A stretch of 64,000 nucleotides of DNA from Parietichytrium sp. I65-24A (Eukaryota > Sar > Bigyra > Thraustochytrida > Thraustochytriidae): positions 186,001-250,000 of the forward strand of contig BLSF01000027.1 of NCBI GenBank assembly GCA_012862575.1, read 5' to 3'. Below are positions 29,701 to 44,700 of the stretch, in pieces; positions within the stretch are counted from its first letter, which is position 1; each line of letters begins with the position of its first letter. A program made the translations under genes and the position numbers. Below the pieces are notes generated by a model. The model saw nothing but the letters and a program-made list of their open reading frames with translations. It ran no database searches and was not told the DNA's origin.

Positions 29701-32700
29701 GGACGACAACCCGCCACCTTATGCACCTTTGTTGGAGCAACCAGTCTTGGCCGAATACAAAACTCTTGCATCGTTGCCGCAGGTGTCAATAGCCTCGTCC
29801 CAAATCGACAGCGACACCCCGATCCGCCTAACAATCGCAGTTTCATCTGGGAACTTTGTCAAAGACGGCTTGAAAACTGGGCAGCCAACGGTGACGTATT
29901 ATGCATCGGCAAAGGACATCTCCTCCCAGACGAAAGGTTTACAGGTGATAATTGAGGAGGCTGGCGTTTTCACAGTATCCATCATGGCTGTTGCCACAAA
30001 GTCCGGCGAACAGATGAGAGCAATGTACAGGATTCTCGTTCCTCGCGGTTCTGGAAACGCGGAATTTGACATTTCGGACGTGTCACAGACCATGCACCTT
30101 CCTGATCAAGATTCGCTGCTTCTCCTTGTGGGGGCTGAGTCGGCTGTATCAGGTGAGCCTTCAAAGCACGTTTCTGTGACTATTTCACTCGGATTACTGA
30201 GCCATGCTTCTCTGAGTATTGAAAGATCTCGAGGGGTTCTTCTCTCCACTTTGTCCGGTACGACGCTGACAATGAGTGGGCGGATTGAAGCGGTTTGCAA
30301 GGCTCTAGGAACCGTGAGGTTTTGGCCGTCTGAAGATTCAAACGAGGAGCAGATTGAATTCACTCTCTTCTCGGGTAACAATGACGCAGCACTCTTGGAC
30401 AATGTGAGAATTGCAATCTCGGTTACTGGTAGACAAGATTTTCGAAGGAGCACAGCAACTGCTCAAGTATTGCAACTGACGTTCTCTCGAGGTTCGCAGT
30501 ACAAAAATCAACCGGAATTACTTGACGCACAGCAAGGCGAAATCTTTCATCTTTCGTCGGCAGGATGGTGTCTTGCACCAAGCTTACAGCGCCAAGACTT
30601 GGATTTTGATCCAAGCACCACTGCCGTAGTTTTGAACTTTACAACTTCACGCGGTGTTCTTTCAACTGAGTTTGCCGACTCCGAGGCCTCTCTTTTCCAG
30701 TTGAGATTCTCCAACGACACCTTCCTATCTGTGGCATGTACTATTGAGCATGCTGATGCTCTGATTAACGCAGTCGAAGTTGAGCTACCAAAATCTTGGC
30801 ATTCCAATCTGGCTGGGGAGGTTGCAATCGTCAAAGTTGTCCTCCTTTCTGCTCAGGGAAACTATCCTATTGATACTGTGGACATCCCAATCCACGTTCG
30901 CCCGGTTCTTGGGGCACTTGAATTGAGCGCGCCATCCGCTTTGCAGGCGCAACAATACTCTGGGTGGAGAGGTGTCTTTACGAGCTCCATAGGCACCGCC
31001 TCACTCAACGCAATCCAATTTGTCAGCGACGATCCTGAAAGGAAGGTTCAACTTACTCTAAGTGTCAACCGTGGCGCATTAGTCTTCCCCGAGCTGGCCA
31101 GCTCACTGCTCTCGGACCAAGTTCAACAAGGGAAGAACAGTACGCGCACATTCGAAGCTTCAAGTGTTAGCACACTCAACCGCATACTTGCTGAATCGGC
31201 CTTTCATCATGACTCAGGTGATGCAGGACTCGCTGCTCTCAGCATACATGCTCTTGACGAGATGTCGCTCAACGAACTTGAAGCCAATATCACGGTGCAT
31301 CTCGCCACGCTTGAAACAGCCATTGCAATCGTAACCCCTTTAAAGGTTCTCAAGCTTTCAGGCGGTGCACAGAGTGACATACCGTTGGAGGGTCTCTCTG
31401 TCCAAGTCTCGGGACAACAGGGCGACGCTCCCGTCATAATTTCACTTTCTTCGGAAAGTGGCCAAATATCATTTGCGCAAAGTAGCTTGGAAGCGTCTGT
31501 TGCTGGTCGCTTCAGTTGCGACAACTCGCGATCAGCTAATGTCACGTGCACGGTTGCAAGTGACATCCTCTCACAGTTTCTCGAAGGTTTCCCATTTAGC
31601 TTCCACCCGACAGATGGCTACGCTGGCGCAACGTCAGTTGTAGTCCGCGTCGCCGTAGACGGCTACACAGCGTCGAAAATGATCCCAGTCGTGGTGGTCG
31701 CGAACCCGGCTACTATTGAACTTTTGTATTCTGAGTCTGTTCTTCAGGGGCTGTCTGAGCAATTATTTTTGAGTTCTCGGACACCACACCCTGTGCCACT
31801 TCCTCTGCTGCTGACAGGACATCACGCATTTGCAAGTCAAGGGGCTAGCATCTTGCTTGAAGTAGATCCTCCTGATTTCGCTCGCTTAGGATTCGGGGCT
31901 TCTCTGGGGTTGGGCGCTGAAGAAGCATATCGGGAGAATTTTGCTCTCCAAGTGAACGGAACCCTCGCTCAGCTTCGAGCTAGGCTCGCGTCTCTTCAAA
32001 TTACTTTGGTCTTACCTCTGCGTCGAGACACCACCCTGGTAACATTCTCTGCAGTCCTGACAGATGAAGCTGGCCAGCAGCTTGCATCGACAAGGCAATT
32101 TGCGAGCCTTGACCTTCCGAAAGACGAGCCGTCCATAGGGATCTCTTTGGGTTCGCTGTGCACCGTGACCAACCCTCTTGTCGTTGAGGCCGAGAGTGAA
32201 GCTTTGATTGAAGATATAGTTCTCAGTTTGCATTCTTGGTACGAAAGACCTCTCTCGGGTATCGAGGTATTTATGACGGCCGCACGGGGCCAACTTCGAT
32301 TGGGAGACTCGTCTTGGGATCGGTCCGTCACTGTGTCAGGTGACTCAGTAGAGACCACGAATGTTGCCCTGCAAGAACTCTCTTACATCTTCCTAGAGAG
32401 TGCAAATGATCTTTCAAGCCACAACGTTCCCCCCGAAGACACTGTGTCCATATCTGCAAGATTTTTTGGCTCGGACTCAATTTCAAGCAAGACGGAGTGC
32501 ACAGTGTCCATTACTCCCAACTTCACGCTGAGTATAACGTTTCGCGGCCCCGACTCTCTTCATTTCGCGAGCAATGAGCGTCAGAAACTATTACCCCAAA
32601 TGCACATATCCTCGACAGGGAGCTTCGCAGATAGACACGCGAGCAGTACACGAGTATCCGTAACTGCGATACATGGCCAGGTGGTCGTTGATATACAATG

Positions 32701-35700
32701 TGCTGTGAGATACGGCGTATCTGTTCTGCGCACTCACGCAAGCTCAGAAGCCACTCTTCAAGCATTTGGGATGGACGGCATGAATTACGCAGTGTCAAAC
32801 TGCCTGCAATATGTGAAGAGAAACTCATCTTGGATCCCTGAGGACACGATTACGGTGGCTGCCACGGGCTATTCAAGAGGCCTGACTGTGAGCCAAGAAG
32901 CGTTCATCAGCGTTACTGCAGACAAGCCAAAGTTGTCGTTCTGGGAGCGAACCGATCAACCAGGTTATTTCTCTCCGACTCTACTCGATGACGGGACCGG
33001 CTCAATCCTTCTAACTCCTTTTCAACTTGGCCATCTTGAAGATATGAGGTTGCTCTGGGAGTGGGTCGATCACGCTGATGGAACGGGAATGTTTTCCGCC
33101 TCGGCAAGAACCGGCTTTTTCATCGTAGACCCGTTTCGCGAAACAGACTTCTCGCTCCACAATTCCGTATCGGCGCACGGAGCCGGGAAATCGCTGATAG
33201 TTGCTTCGCCTAGCACTGAGCTGAACTCTACGCAAGGGACGACCCAGAAGGTTAGTATCTTTGCAGAGAATCAGAACAAGAGAGTGGAGAACATCACGTT
33301 CAACGGGGCTATTTCAGGCGAAGAGACTTTCTTGGTGATGTTTCGTGGGCGCACGTCAGACGCAATCAGCATTGATTCCACGGAGGAGGACATGGCCTCC
33401 ATACTTGAATCGATTGCAGGAATAGACGCAGTTTCCGTTGTCAAAGAATCAGACTCCAACAGTATTTCGTGGATTGTCACCTTTGAGCAGTGCGACATGG
33501 GCTTCGACTCTCCCTTCCCGCTTCTAGAGGCAATGCCAACACGGGCGATGGACGTGGTGACGACCGACGTTATCTCTTCCGTCGCCTTGCCGAGAGGATA
33601 CTTCTCTCTTTCGTTTCACGGGTTCAGAACCCGTCGCCTGCCTTACGATGCCACTTCAGAAGAGATCCGTGAAGCTTTGACGGCACTGTCACCTCTCTCT
33701 GGTGATTCTAGCTTGGTCAGAGTCGAAAGTGTTGCTTTTAACGAGACGGAGGACTGCGGATCCAGAGCCTGGGAGATCACCTTTTATCTTCCCGGATTTG
33801 TGGAGGAGCTGGTCGCTGATACCTCCATGCTTTTGGGTGAAGGGGTTACTGCTAAAGTTATGAAGATCAGCGAATCGTCTCAACAAGGCCACTGGGGTAC
33901 ATTTTTGTTTCGTCATGGATCCAAAGCTTCACGACCTTTGCAGTTTGGGACCCTTTTAAGTGCAGATCAATTAGCTTCTGCACTGGGCGATGTTCTGGGC
34001 TTTTCACCAAACGTTCAGGCAAGCTTCTCCTCGAGTGATCGAAAAGCCTGGTATGTCGGCGCTGATCTTCGTTTTGTGCAATTTGTGCCGTTGTCCGGGA
34101 CTCTTCTCGAGCTCTCTTCCATCGAGCGACCACTTCGTATTGAATTTCTCTCTCACACACTGAAGGCGAATGGTTTTTATCTGGAGGACATTGATCGCAT
34201 TGTTAGTTCCTTGTACTACATTAACGAGGGTGACTCGCAGCACTCCCAAGACATCTTGAACTTTGCATTCCGCGAAGGCTCATCCGATACTGTGTCAAGC
34301 GCTCTGCGTGCTTCATTGGCCGCGACCACGCATCAGCAGCCCGGCTTTGGGTTGATTCCATTGTCTCTCACAGCCGATTTTGGAGAATCAACAGTCCTCA
34401 CGCTCTCACCGGCATTGGAACGCTATGGAGACAATGCACCAGAAGACAACATTTTTCAGATGAAGCTTTCTTCTCGCAATGGAAAGCTTGCGCTTCCATC
34501 GCGATTTGGAATCGTAAACGAAGGGGAGGTCCTCGACTCTGAGCTATCTTTACGAGGTTCGCTCTCTGCTCTGAGTGAAGCCATGGAAAACCTCATCTAC
34601 ACGCCTGCGAAGAGCCATTCTCAGTGGTGGCAAATGCGCCAGGAGTCTATATTGTTGGAAGTAATACCAGCACCGAGCTCGGAGCACCGTATTGCAAAGA
34701 TCTGGGTTCTCAGTACATCTCTTGAGCGTGGCCAAATGTCAGGATCCTTCACCCTCCAACTTCGTGTTTCTGGTGGGGGCCTGGAGGACTCGGTCGAAGT
34801 AACGGAGGAGATCGAGTATCTGGCCACCGCTGAAAATGTTCGTGATGCGATTCAAGCGTTGGGAAATTGGCCCGAAAATGTGGAATGCACTGTGTCCAAA
34901 TCCGAGTCCTCAACCCCTCAGGGAGGAAGTGTTTGGGAGGTTCTAGCGCTGGGGACGTCAGAGTATGTTGGTGTCGAATTAACACTAAGCCCGGCCACAA
35001 ATACCTTGCATGGCACCTTACCAGACGTCATGCCTAGCGTGACCATTGTAGAGGGAGATATTGACACCGTCCCAGACCTCGCCAATATAAAAATTCGCTG
35101 TAGTCCGGTAGAGGTAGAATTCACCCTCGCAGATGCTTCCTGCCAAATCGAAGAGACGTTCCTTCCTGTTCAGTCAAAGGTAACTGCAGTCCCGTCAGCT
35201 GCCGGTTTCGCTTGGGAGATTGTTTTTTCTCCAATTGGGTTCTCATTACCGCTAGCTTGCGTCTCCAGCTCCACAGCATTTGAAGCTAGAACGACAAAAC
35301 TAACGGCTGGAGTCCCTGCCGGAACTGACGTACTTTCATTATCTCTTTTGAAGATCTGGCCCGAGGACGAGGCCCCAATGCCGAATGCGTCTACGGAAAT
35401 CACAGTTGCGCTGACAGCGGATCCCACTCGCGAGTATGAAGGACATGAGGACCTCCTTTCCTTCGAGCATACATTTGAGGTACTGGAAGTGCCACTTGGT
35501 ACCAAGGCGTTCCCTTTTCAGAGCACCAGATTGCTTGCGTCTGCGGAACACGAGATGGACATCATGTGCGTTCTCAACTTCGAGTCAGACCCTGCAAGTT
35601 GGGAGGTACGTCACGGCCTTGGCAAAACAAATGAAAATTTCTTCGTTGCCCATGGATCAGAGGCGCTGAATGAAGCACTGCAAAAGCTAAGTATCGCATC

Positions 35701-38700
35701 GCTCGTCCCGCGTGCGTCAGACCTGTTAGAAATGGGATGCTCTTTGGTCGATTTTCCGTTCATATCTTCTCGTGCTCAAATTGCTCTCTCCAGCTCTGCA
35801 GTTCAGGAGGGGCCCTCGATCCAGCTTGCAGAGAGACTAAGTGAGCAGCTACCTAAACAAATCTCCATCGAGTCCATCACTACCCTCTGCCTTGCGGATA
35901 TTTTAAGTGCGATCCTGGAAGCTGACGATCAGATGATCGACGTATCCGTTTCCATAAAGCAGGGTACTGTGGAAATCACTCAGCGGGACGCGATACTTTC
36001 GGATCTCGATGTCGTCTCTGTGCGGCTTTCACAACACCAACACAGGGTACGAATACTTGGCCCTACGGGATCTTCGCTCAATGCGGTGCTGCGCAGCGTC
36101 CGAATAAGGCCGTCAAATGGGTACTCTGTAAAGGACGTCATTACTGTTGAGCTCGCAGACCTGCCGGTGGGTCGACTTCTCCTTTCAGTTTCAGAGTCGC
36201 CAAGTAGCGTTTTCGTGTCTGGGCGAGAAGAATCTTTAGTAAGATTTGAAATCGAAGAGGACAGCTCCTTCTCTTTAGGAGCTGCAAACGTGACTACTGT
36301 TCCGGGCACAAGATTGTGCAAAGAAGGAGCGGGAGAGCTTATCATTTCGAGTCGAGCGGGGAAACTGGCTAATTCTCACCAGGAGGTTTTCCGGGAGGAA
36401 GGCGGAACGAGTCTTCGTTGGCGTCACTTGTCTCTAGGAACCGAAATGAACGAAGCCATCAGAGATACACTCCTGGTTCCTGCTGCCAACTGGAACGGAA
36501 TTGATGAAATAGAGGTGGCTATTATCTGTTCTGGGATGTCTGAATCCGTACTAGGATTTAGCATGAGAACTCAGGTTATTGTGAGAGATGTCAAGGACAT
36601 GCCCTACCTGACTCAGCAAGAAGAGTCGCTCTCGATTACCGGAAGCAACACGGAAATGAAGCCGCTCGGGCACTTGACTGGCTTGGTCGACCCAGACGAG
36701 CTCCATGCCGAGAGATGCACCAGCTCGACTACTCTGATTCTGAATGTGACAGTCGAAAAGGGCGAAGTGTTTGGTAACCCTAGTGGCGCAACCTCATTAT
36801 CTGGACATCCATGGAAAGGAGCGAGGGTTGTGTCTCTTCGAGGCTGTGCTTCTTCGCTAAGGGGCTTCTTGGGGACTATGATGTACAAAGCACCCCGTCG
36901 AGCAGATTGGCCATGGCATGGCACTGACAAAATTCTCATCAGTGTCGATAAGGCGACCAAAGATAGCAGTTGCCAATGGGATCCGAGTCAGCTTGAAATT
37001 GTGGTACAAACGCCTGTTGATTTTGAAAACATGAGGCCTGCAATTTCCCCATTAGGTTCCATGAACGAGAATACTAGGGTTGAGTTTGGTTCGTACTTCA
37101 CATTGGCAACCCGATTTGAAATTTCGAATATTGCTCCAGAGCAACTGGATCAGAAGCCTGTTCTGCAAGGCGAGATTGTTTGCAGATTCGGCGTGCTACG
37201 TGCTCGGAATGCGTTTGATCTTGCTGGGGTCCGCATAGACAGGTCCGCGTTGAGCGAGCAACGAATTGTTTTCAGTGCGACCTCCGCGGAGAAAGTAAAT
37301 CTCATGTTGCAAAAGATTGTATATCGTGCCACTCTCCCTTCAGACGCATCGCAATCTTCATCGCTGTCTCACGGCTCTAAAGAGTCTGTTTCCTTTAGCA
37401 TCCGGAACGTATGGAGTCCGCAAGTTGAGTCTCGCACACTCGTTTCGACAGCGGTTTTTACAGTAGAATATCTAGAGCATCATGCCCTGCAAGACATTCG
37501 TTTCAAATCGGGCAATTTTGTTCACCTCGCAGATGCGCTTTCGGTGTGGCCAGTGGACTTGATTTTGGAACACACACGGGGAACCGACTACTCGGAGGAT
37601 TCTGACTCTGCTTTCTTTCGTTTGCGCCTAAGTTGCGTAAGAGGTCTGTTTGCTCTCCAATCCTATGCTTCCGAGGTGTGGATAACCAAGGGCAGTTGGG
37701 AGGACACTTTTTCTGATCTTGAGTTGAATGGGAAATTGGAGTCACTTTTTGCTGCGTTTCAGGCTGGGCTGGTGGTGTATCTCCCACATCCCAGTCAAAA
37801 AGGCGTGGACTCTCTCATTAGCGCTGACACTATTTCTGCTAGACTGGAGTCCCAGGCCTTTCCGTCGAAAGGAACGGAGGCAACTATTGAGGTTTCGCAG
37901 TCTTCGGGGCGCATGTGCTGGGTGGCTTTCGCGTCTGTATTTTCTAGGAATGGCGACTCACCTCTGGTTACGAGAGAAGGTGGGTCCATCAATTTAAACT
38001 TCGAGTTTTCGCATACTTTCCATGATGAGTCGATCCCCGTCCAGGTAACGGTAAGCTCATATCTATCGCAAGGAGATCGGCAGGTTCATGGCCGTCTTCA
38101 ATCCGGTGACTCTACCGCCAAATTTCAGCTGTCTGAATCCATGGAGCTTGGGAAGGTCGGGGACTTTCTTAGTAGAGTCACCTTTTCCCCTGATCTGAAC
38201 GCCAACGGGTGGACCGTCGTGAAAGCTGAGGTTGCTCCCCGGTCGCCGGACTGTGCCGAAGAAGTGGCTTTAAGCACGCAGGTCGTTGTGCACGTTGAAT
38301 CCGTGAATGTCCCTCCGGAAGTGTCCGTTTTCAAAGCAGCCGCGTTGCAGTTCTCTGGGCGTTCTCACGAGGAGCAAGAGTACGCAGCGCTGAGCGGCTG
38401 TGTGGAACTTTCTGACGCTGATGACGAGGACCGCGCAAACTTGCTCTATCAGGTGGAGGTTTCGGTAGAGAGCCCACAAGGAAATCTTACCTCCGCGCAT
38501 CCCGGTATGCTAGCCGTGGAGCGAGAGAACAAGAATGCTCTGCGCATGCGAGGTACTCTTCTAGAGCTGAACCGTGCCGTGAACCTTGTTCGGTTCTGGC
38601 CAGGAACCGGATTCACGGGCGAGTGCAGTATTCAAATTCAGTTGGATGATTTGGGAAGTTGCTGCGACGAAGTCAGCAATGTTGCTACATCACAAGTCCG

Positions 38701-41700
38701 AGTTTTTGTTCCGGATGGAGAGAACGCTACTCCTAGAATCCTGATAGAGACTGGTGGTTTAATTGATGCCATGGAAGGCTCTGAGTTTTACCTGTTTGCG
38801 GGAGAGGGTCAGAAGTTGCGCCTCTCTACTAGCAAAATACTTCAAGACAACGACAAGGTTTATGCTCTGTTGGTGTATCTACGTTCAGGTTCAAAGTCCA
38901 ATAGCTCTGTTGGCCACCCAATTGCTGGAGTGGAAAGGTGTTCTCCCGAGGCTCTTAATTTGAAGACAGATGGCAGTCTTCTCTTATGCGGGACTTTGGA
39001 CTCGCTCGAGCTGCACTTTGCCAAAGCCCCAGTTAATGTCCGGCTCGGGGACCATTTCTGTGGGTGGGACGACATCGACGTATCTTTGTTTGAAAACGAC
39101 GGTGGCGGCGTTGTGGACTCCGTAAGCCAACCTATTCGCATTCGGTGCGAGGCACGCAGGCCAGCCTTTGACGTCGCGTCAGTCCCAGTCAAAACTCTTT
39201 CAGCTCTCGAGGACACGCCGGTATCTCTACCAAACTTAGTTGTACAAGACCCCAGATCGTCGCAATTTGCTTGCACGTCACTAGAGGATATGGTTAACAT
39301 TACATTCCTCAGCACATCAATGCAGGGCAGCTTTGACATCCAAAGTTGGGAGCGTCAGGACCATGTTCTGCTTGCAAAACCTAGCCAGTACTCTCTGAAT
39401 GTCGTTGGGTGTGCAAAAGATGCAAATTCAGTGTTAAAGCGAATCGTGTACACCCCTGGAAAAGACTCGTTCGGAGCGGAGTCCATTGAAATTCGATTAA
39501 GCCGAGCCGCTGAGGTTGAAGGCCAAAATTCCCTGCTTGAGGAGACCGTTCGGCTTGTGGTCTTCGTGGAACCTGTAAATGACCCACCGAAGATTTTGGT
39601 GAATAATAAAGAGGGGTCAGCACACCCTGTCTTTTTGACAGAGAGAAGTGCAGTCAGTGTGGGGTCTATTTCTGTTGTCGATCCCGATGCGTCGAACACC
39701 GGAGTGTTTGAAGTCGAGCTCTCTGCTTTGCACGGAAAACTGCATTTGGTTTCCGATGACTTGAAGAATTCGGAGGCTCACGATGCGCAGCCTTCATTGC
39801 ATATAAAGGGAACTTTGGCTGAGGTCAACTCGGCGTTGGAAAGTGTTCTTTACGTCGCCAAGGAAGGCTTTGCAGGAGGAGACAAGCTCTCAGTTGCGGC
39901 ATACGATGAAGCTCGGCTTGCCTCCAACACGGAGCTTGACATATACATCGTTGCGGATAATGTTCCACCCCGAGTCGTCCGTCTACAAAGCTCCGATGAA
40001 GTAAATCGAACGTTCGTGGATCGGCGTGCTGCAGTTTCTTTGCATGGGCTATTTGAGATACAAGATAGCGACGCCTTCGACTCGGTAGTAGCCCTTAACT
40101 TGACCGCGATTCCAAGGATCGCGAATGCAGAGGTCCAGGTAGTGCGTCTTGATTTCTCCGCGAGACCAGGCGACGAGGAAGTTGCTCTGGAAGGTACTTT
40201 TCATCTTCAGCTAATGGGCCGTTCGACGTATCCTCTTTCCTTCAATTCGACCGCTGCAACTGTAAGGGCAGCTCTGGAGGCCCTACCAGTGGTAAGGATG
40301 GTAAAGGTTAGTCGCACAGAAAGTGAGTCAGAGACGTTTTCTTCTATTTCCTGGAGCATCACTTTCTTTCGACCTGGCGGAGACGTTCCACTTCTTAAAG
40401 TAGGGGAGGTAGAAACTGAATCAGGTCACTTGACTCGATTTGAAGTGTCGGAGAGGGAGCGGGGCTTTGGTCTAAGCCGGATCTATAACGTGGGTCTCAA
40501 AGCTCGACACGTGGACCAAGTTCAGACGGTACTGACCACTGCGTCTTCTGGGACAATATCAGGCAGATTCAAAGTTGCGATTGATCTTTCTGAACTAGGG
40601 GGTACAGTCGCGGAATCTGACTGGATTTATCACGACTCTCTAGCTAGCATCTCTGAAGAACGCCAGACCTATGCTCTCGGAACTGGTTACGGTGAGTCTA
40701 TGGAAAGCAAGCTGAACGCCATGCTGGAAGAGGCTTGTGTCGGCTTAGAATTAGTCTATAAGGACTTCCGGCCAATCACCGTTCAAGTGAGCAAGTCGGA
40801 GACATTTTGCTCAAGAAGCTGTCAAAATCTGGTTTCCGGAGAACTGGAAGCACCGCTTTGCACGACGGATTCACATTGTGATGCTTGTGTTGGGTATTGC
40901 GTCGACAGTTCTGAAACCTTGAAGACTCAGACTAGATGTGTGTCCGACAGTGATTGCTCTTTTGGCGCAGAGACTTGTGACTTCTCTGCCGGTGAGTGCC
41001 TTTCGAGTGGCGAATTCTGCCGTGGGCAAGGCAGCGCCGAGTGTCGTGGCTCAGGAGACTGTATTGCCTCAGATTGCGCCACCAACCCTGCCGGTGGCCG
41101 AATTTGGAAAATAACATTCTCCGGAGCGCCGGCAAATCTTCCGCAGCTGTATCTTCCCAGTGGAGGAAACCAAATGGCTGCAGGTAGCGAAGTTATTGTG
41201 GCGTTTGATGAGCAAATCGGAAGAACCCCTCCTGTGCCAGACCAAGTAGGAAATGCGATCGGAGGGGTCTTCAAGCTAGGGGAGGGACTGCCATGGCTTC
41301 CATTTGACATCAGCGACGAAAGCTTGCGTGATGCGCTTTTCGAGGTCTATGGATGCGAGCTTTATGTTCAGAGTTCTCTTCTCAATCTCGAAGGTGGAAG
41401 AAGCTGGCTGATTGCGTTCGCTGAAGAGCCCCAGGAGCTTGATTTTACACCAGACTCTACTCGACTATCGGGGCTCAATGCTCTTGTGTCTGTTGCTTTA
41501 GTCATGGACAGCCCGTATGAGAAGACCTTGCGTTCCGCATTAATTGCGAGGAACGATCCCGGCGTTATTGTTCTTGACAGTCAAGCTGAACAAGGAGCTG
41601 CGAGGTTGACTTTGCAAGGCACCATTGCGGACCTCAATTCGGCTTTGAGCCAAGAAGATGCAATTCATTTTCTGCCTGGCACTGACTGGTATGGCAGAGT

Positions 41701-44700
41701 CAAGTTGGCTGCCACAGCGATCAATTTTGATGGTCAGTCATCCACATCAACTGCAACGGTAATAACTACACCCCGGGAAGTACTGACGCTTCTGAATCTC
41801 GGAAATGACGTGATTCGTGTGGTAGAGGACACTCCCGTGGAGGTCTTCCCAGAAGGCAGAGCTACATACTTTTCCGGGGCTAGAGAAACGGTGCACACTC
41901 TCCAGCTGAGTGCAAGCCATGGTAATGTCTACATTGTCCCAAGCAGTCAATTGAAGTACAGATCGGTGATTGAAGCGGATCAAACATCTTCAGAGGCGTG
42001 TATGACTCCAGCTCCAACCTTAAGCTTCACTGGAACTTTGGAGGAGCTGAATATTGCGCTTCCGCTGGTACGCTATGTACCAAACCTGAATTATGCTGGA
42101 GTGGACGAGCTCAAAATTGTGCTTGAAGATATGGTCTCGCGATCCGTTCTCTTGCACATATCCGCAGTGGACGACCCTCCGCTTCTTATGACAGATGCTA
42201 AAGCAATCTCTACTCTAGAAGACCAGTCTATATATCCGGCGCGATTGGCAAATGTTTCTATCTCAGATGGCGACGGGGAAGACCAGCTGATTGAGGTAAC
42301 CGCAGCAGTTCAGCACGGCACTCTTCGCCTTCAGAACCCTCTTGGAGTTGAATTTTTCTCAACCAAGCACAGCAACATGATTCAATTCAAGGGAAGCCTC
42401 CGCAACATTCGCGATCTTGCTCTACCTCAGCTTCTCTATACCCCTGAGGCAGACTTTTTCGGTGAAGACTCATTGGTGCTCTTGACCAACGATGGTACTC
42501 GGTCTCATGGGGCCTTCGTCCGTATCGAAGTTGAGGCAGCGATTGATTTGGCGACCATCGTGGTTCCTTTGTCAACGGTGTCATTTAGAGAGGATTCAGT
42601 TCTGCCCCTAGAAGGTGTTTTCACAGTCCATGACCCAGATTCAGGACTTCCGAACGAAGGCTTCCGACAGATTGTGAGAACCTTCGCGAGGCATAGGCCA
42701 ATGGTTCAAGCTGTCCGCATTTCTGCCGATACAGGCCCAGTGAGCGGGCATTTCAAACTTGCCCTTGATCTAACTTCGATTGGCGGCACTCAAGCGGAAA
42801 CCGCATGGATAAATCACAACGCAGTGGCAGCCACGGATGAAGAGACGCTTAGCCACGCACTTGGAAGCGATCTAGGGGAGTCTATGGAGTCGAAAATTAA
42901 CGAGATGTTGAGTGTTGCAATGGAAGGCGTGGAAGATGTGTACCGCGGGCTGGACGAAAATCCGGTGCGTGTCTCCGTCACTAGGTCCAGTACCATCTGC
43001 GATTTCTCTTGTCAGGTAGCCATGGAATCAACCCCATTTTCTAATCCTCTTTGCTCCCAAGATGAGCATTGTGACATCTGCGTCGGTAAGTGCTCCGCTG
43101 GAAGCCAGCTTGGGTGCACTGATGACTCGGATTGTGACACTGGCACCTGTTACTATGAACAAGGTGAGTGCCTTTCCAGTGGGGAAGCATGCACAAGAGC
43201 AGGGAATGCTGAATGTGTTGGTTCCGGCCAATGCATACAGAGCAATTGCCGTAACGACCCCAGTGGCGGCTATGTGTGGCTTGTGACGTTTAGGAATGCA
43301 CCATTCGACATGCCTCAGATGACCGTATCCGACAGCAAGCTATTCGCAACGAGTAACCCTCGAGTTGCCGCTGACACTTTGCTCGATCGTTCCCCTGCGC
43401 TTCCAGTTACAGCTGCAAACTCCGTCAGTGGATCATTCAACCTTGGAGGGACCGAGTTTCCTTGGAATGCCACTGCTGAGCAGATGGAGCTTGCCTTGAT
43501 GGCAAATTTTATCCCGCAAAACTTTGAGTTCAGGACGAATGAACGTGGTACAGAGCTCGGAAATGTTTTGGCCGGAGGGCCCCAAGTCGGCTTTTCGGTC
43601 TCGCGCTCTAAGCTTGACGTAAATGGCGGAATAGAATGGATTCTGTCGTTTCATTCTAGCCTTTTAAGCAATCTTAGCTTGTCGGTTTTCGACGCTCCAC
43701 TCCTCAAAGCCGATTTCAAAGGTTTGGCAGGGGAGGGATCTGCGGGGATGACATTCATGGAACGCGCAGAAACCTCACTCACTGCTTTGGAACATCGATT
43801 CTCACTCGAACTCAGCACGGAATTTGGATACCTCGAAAGCTGGGGAGCAGAGGGCTCCAAGTCACGAACCTGGGCGCTGAGTAACGCAACTGCAGACGAA
43901 ATAAATTGGTGGCTGGCAAAAATGCTCGTATATCGACCGGAGGAGAATTGGAACACAGGAAGGGAAGGAAAGTTTGATTTTCTGAAGGCAACTGTGGCTC
44001 GCGTGGATGACGCCTCAACCCTGGTGGAAGCTCAGGTGGCACTCAACATTTTGGCTGTGAATGACGCACCAGTCATCCAGGTTCCAGGGGCCATCGAGGA
44101 CGTGTTGAGGAGAACTATGGACGGTGTCTCCTTGCGAACTATCAAAGTATCTACTCTGCAAGCGGAGGAGAGAGTTCCACGAACAGTTGGTGGGGTACAA
44201 ATCCGTGACGTCGATTTTAAAAATGTCTTTGCGGACACAAAGTCGCTCATCAAGATTTCTCTCGTTGGTGTAAATGGGTCGGTTGGGCTTCCAAAAAGCG
44301 GAATTCTGAGCTCCGTTTCTCAAGTTGCCGAGGATTCAGATTTCCCTGGGCACTACTCTACTCAGACATTCAAGACGACTCTTGCGGAAGCAAACAGACT
44401 GCTCAGTGATCTCGTCTTTGTGCCTTCGCGCACAAGCGGGCAAAATTCGACTGCAGCGCTTGTTTTGTCAGTTGACGACCTTGGCAATCATGGCCTTGCT
44501 CCGGTAGGGTATGGCGCTCATCTTAGCGATACGCTGACCGTTCCCTTCTTCGTGGCCGGTTCTAGAAGTCTCCCTTCTCTCCGCGCTCCTAAGAGAACGA
44601 TCAGAACAAAAGAAGACGTCGCAGTACACATTCCCGAGCTTGAAATCGTCTTCCCAAACATCTTGCAAGAAGATTTTGACACCGTGGTAGTGATAACACC

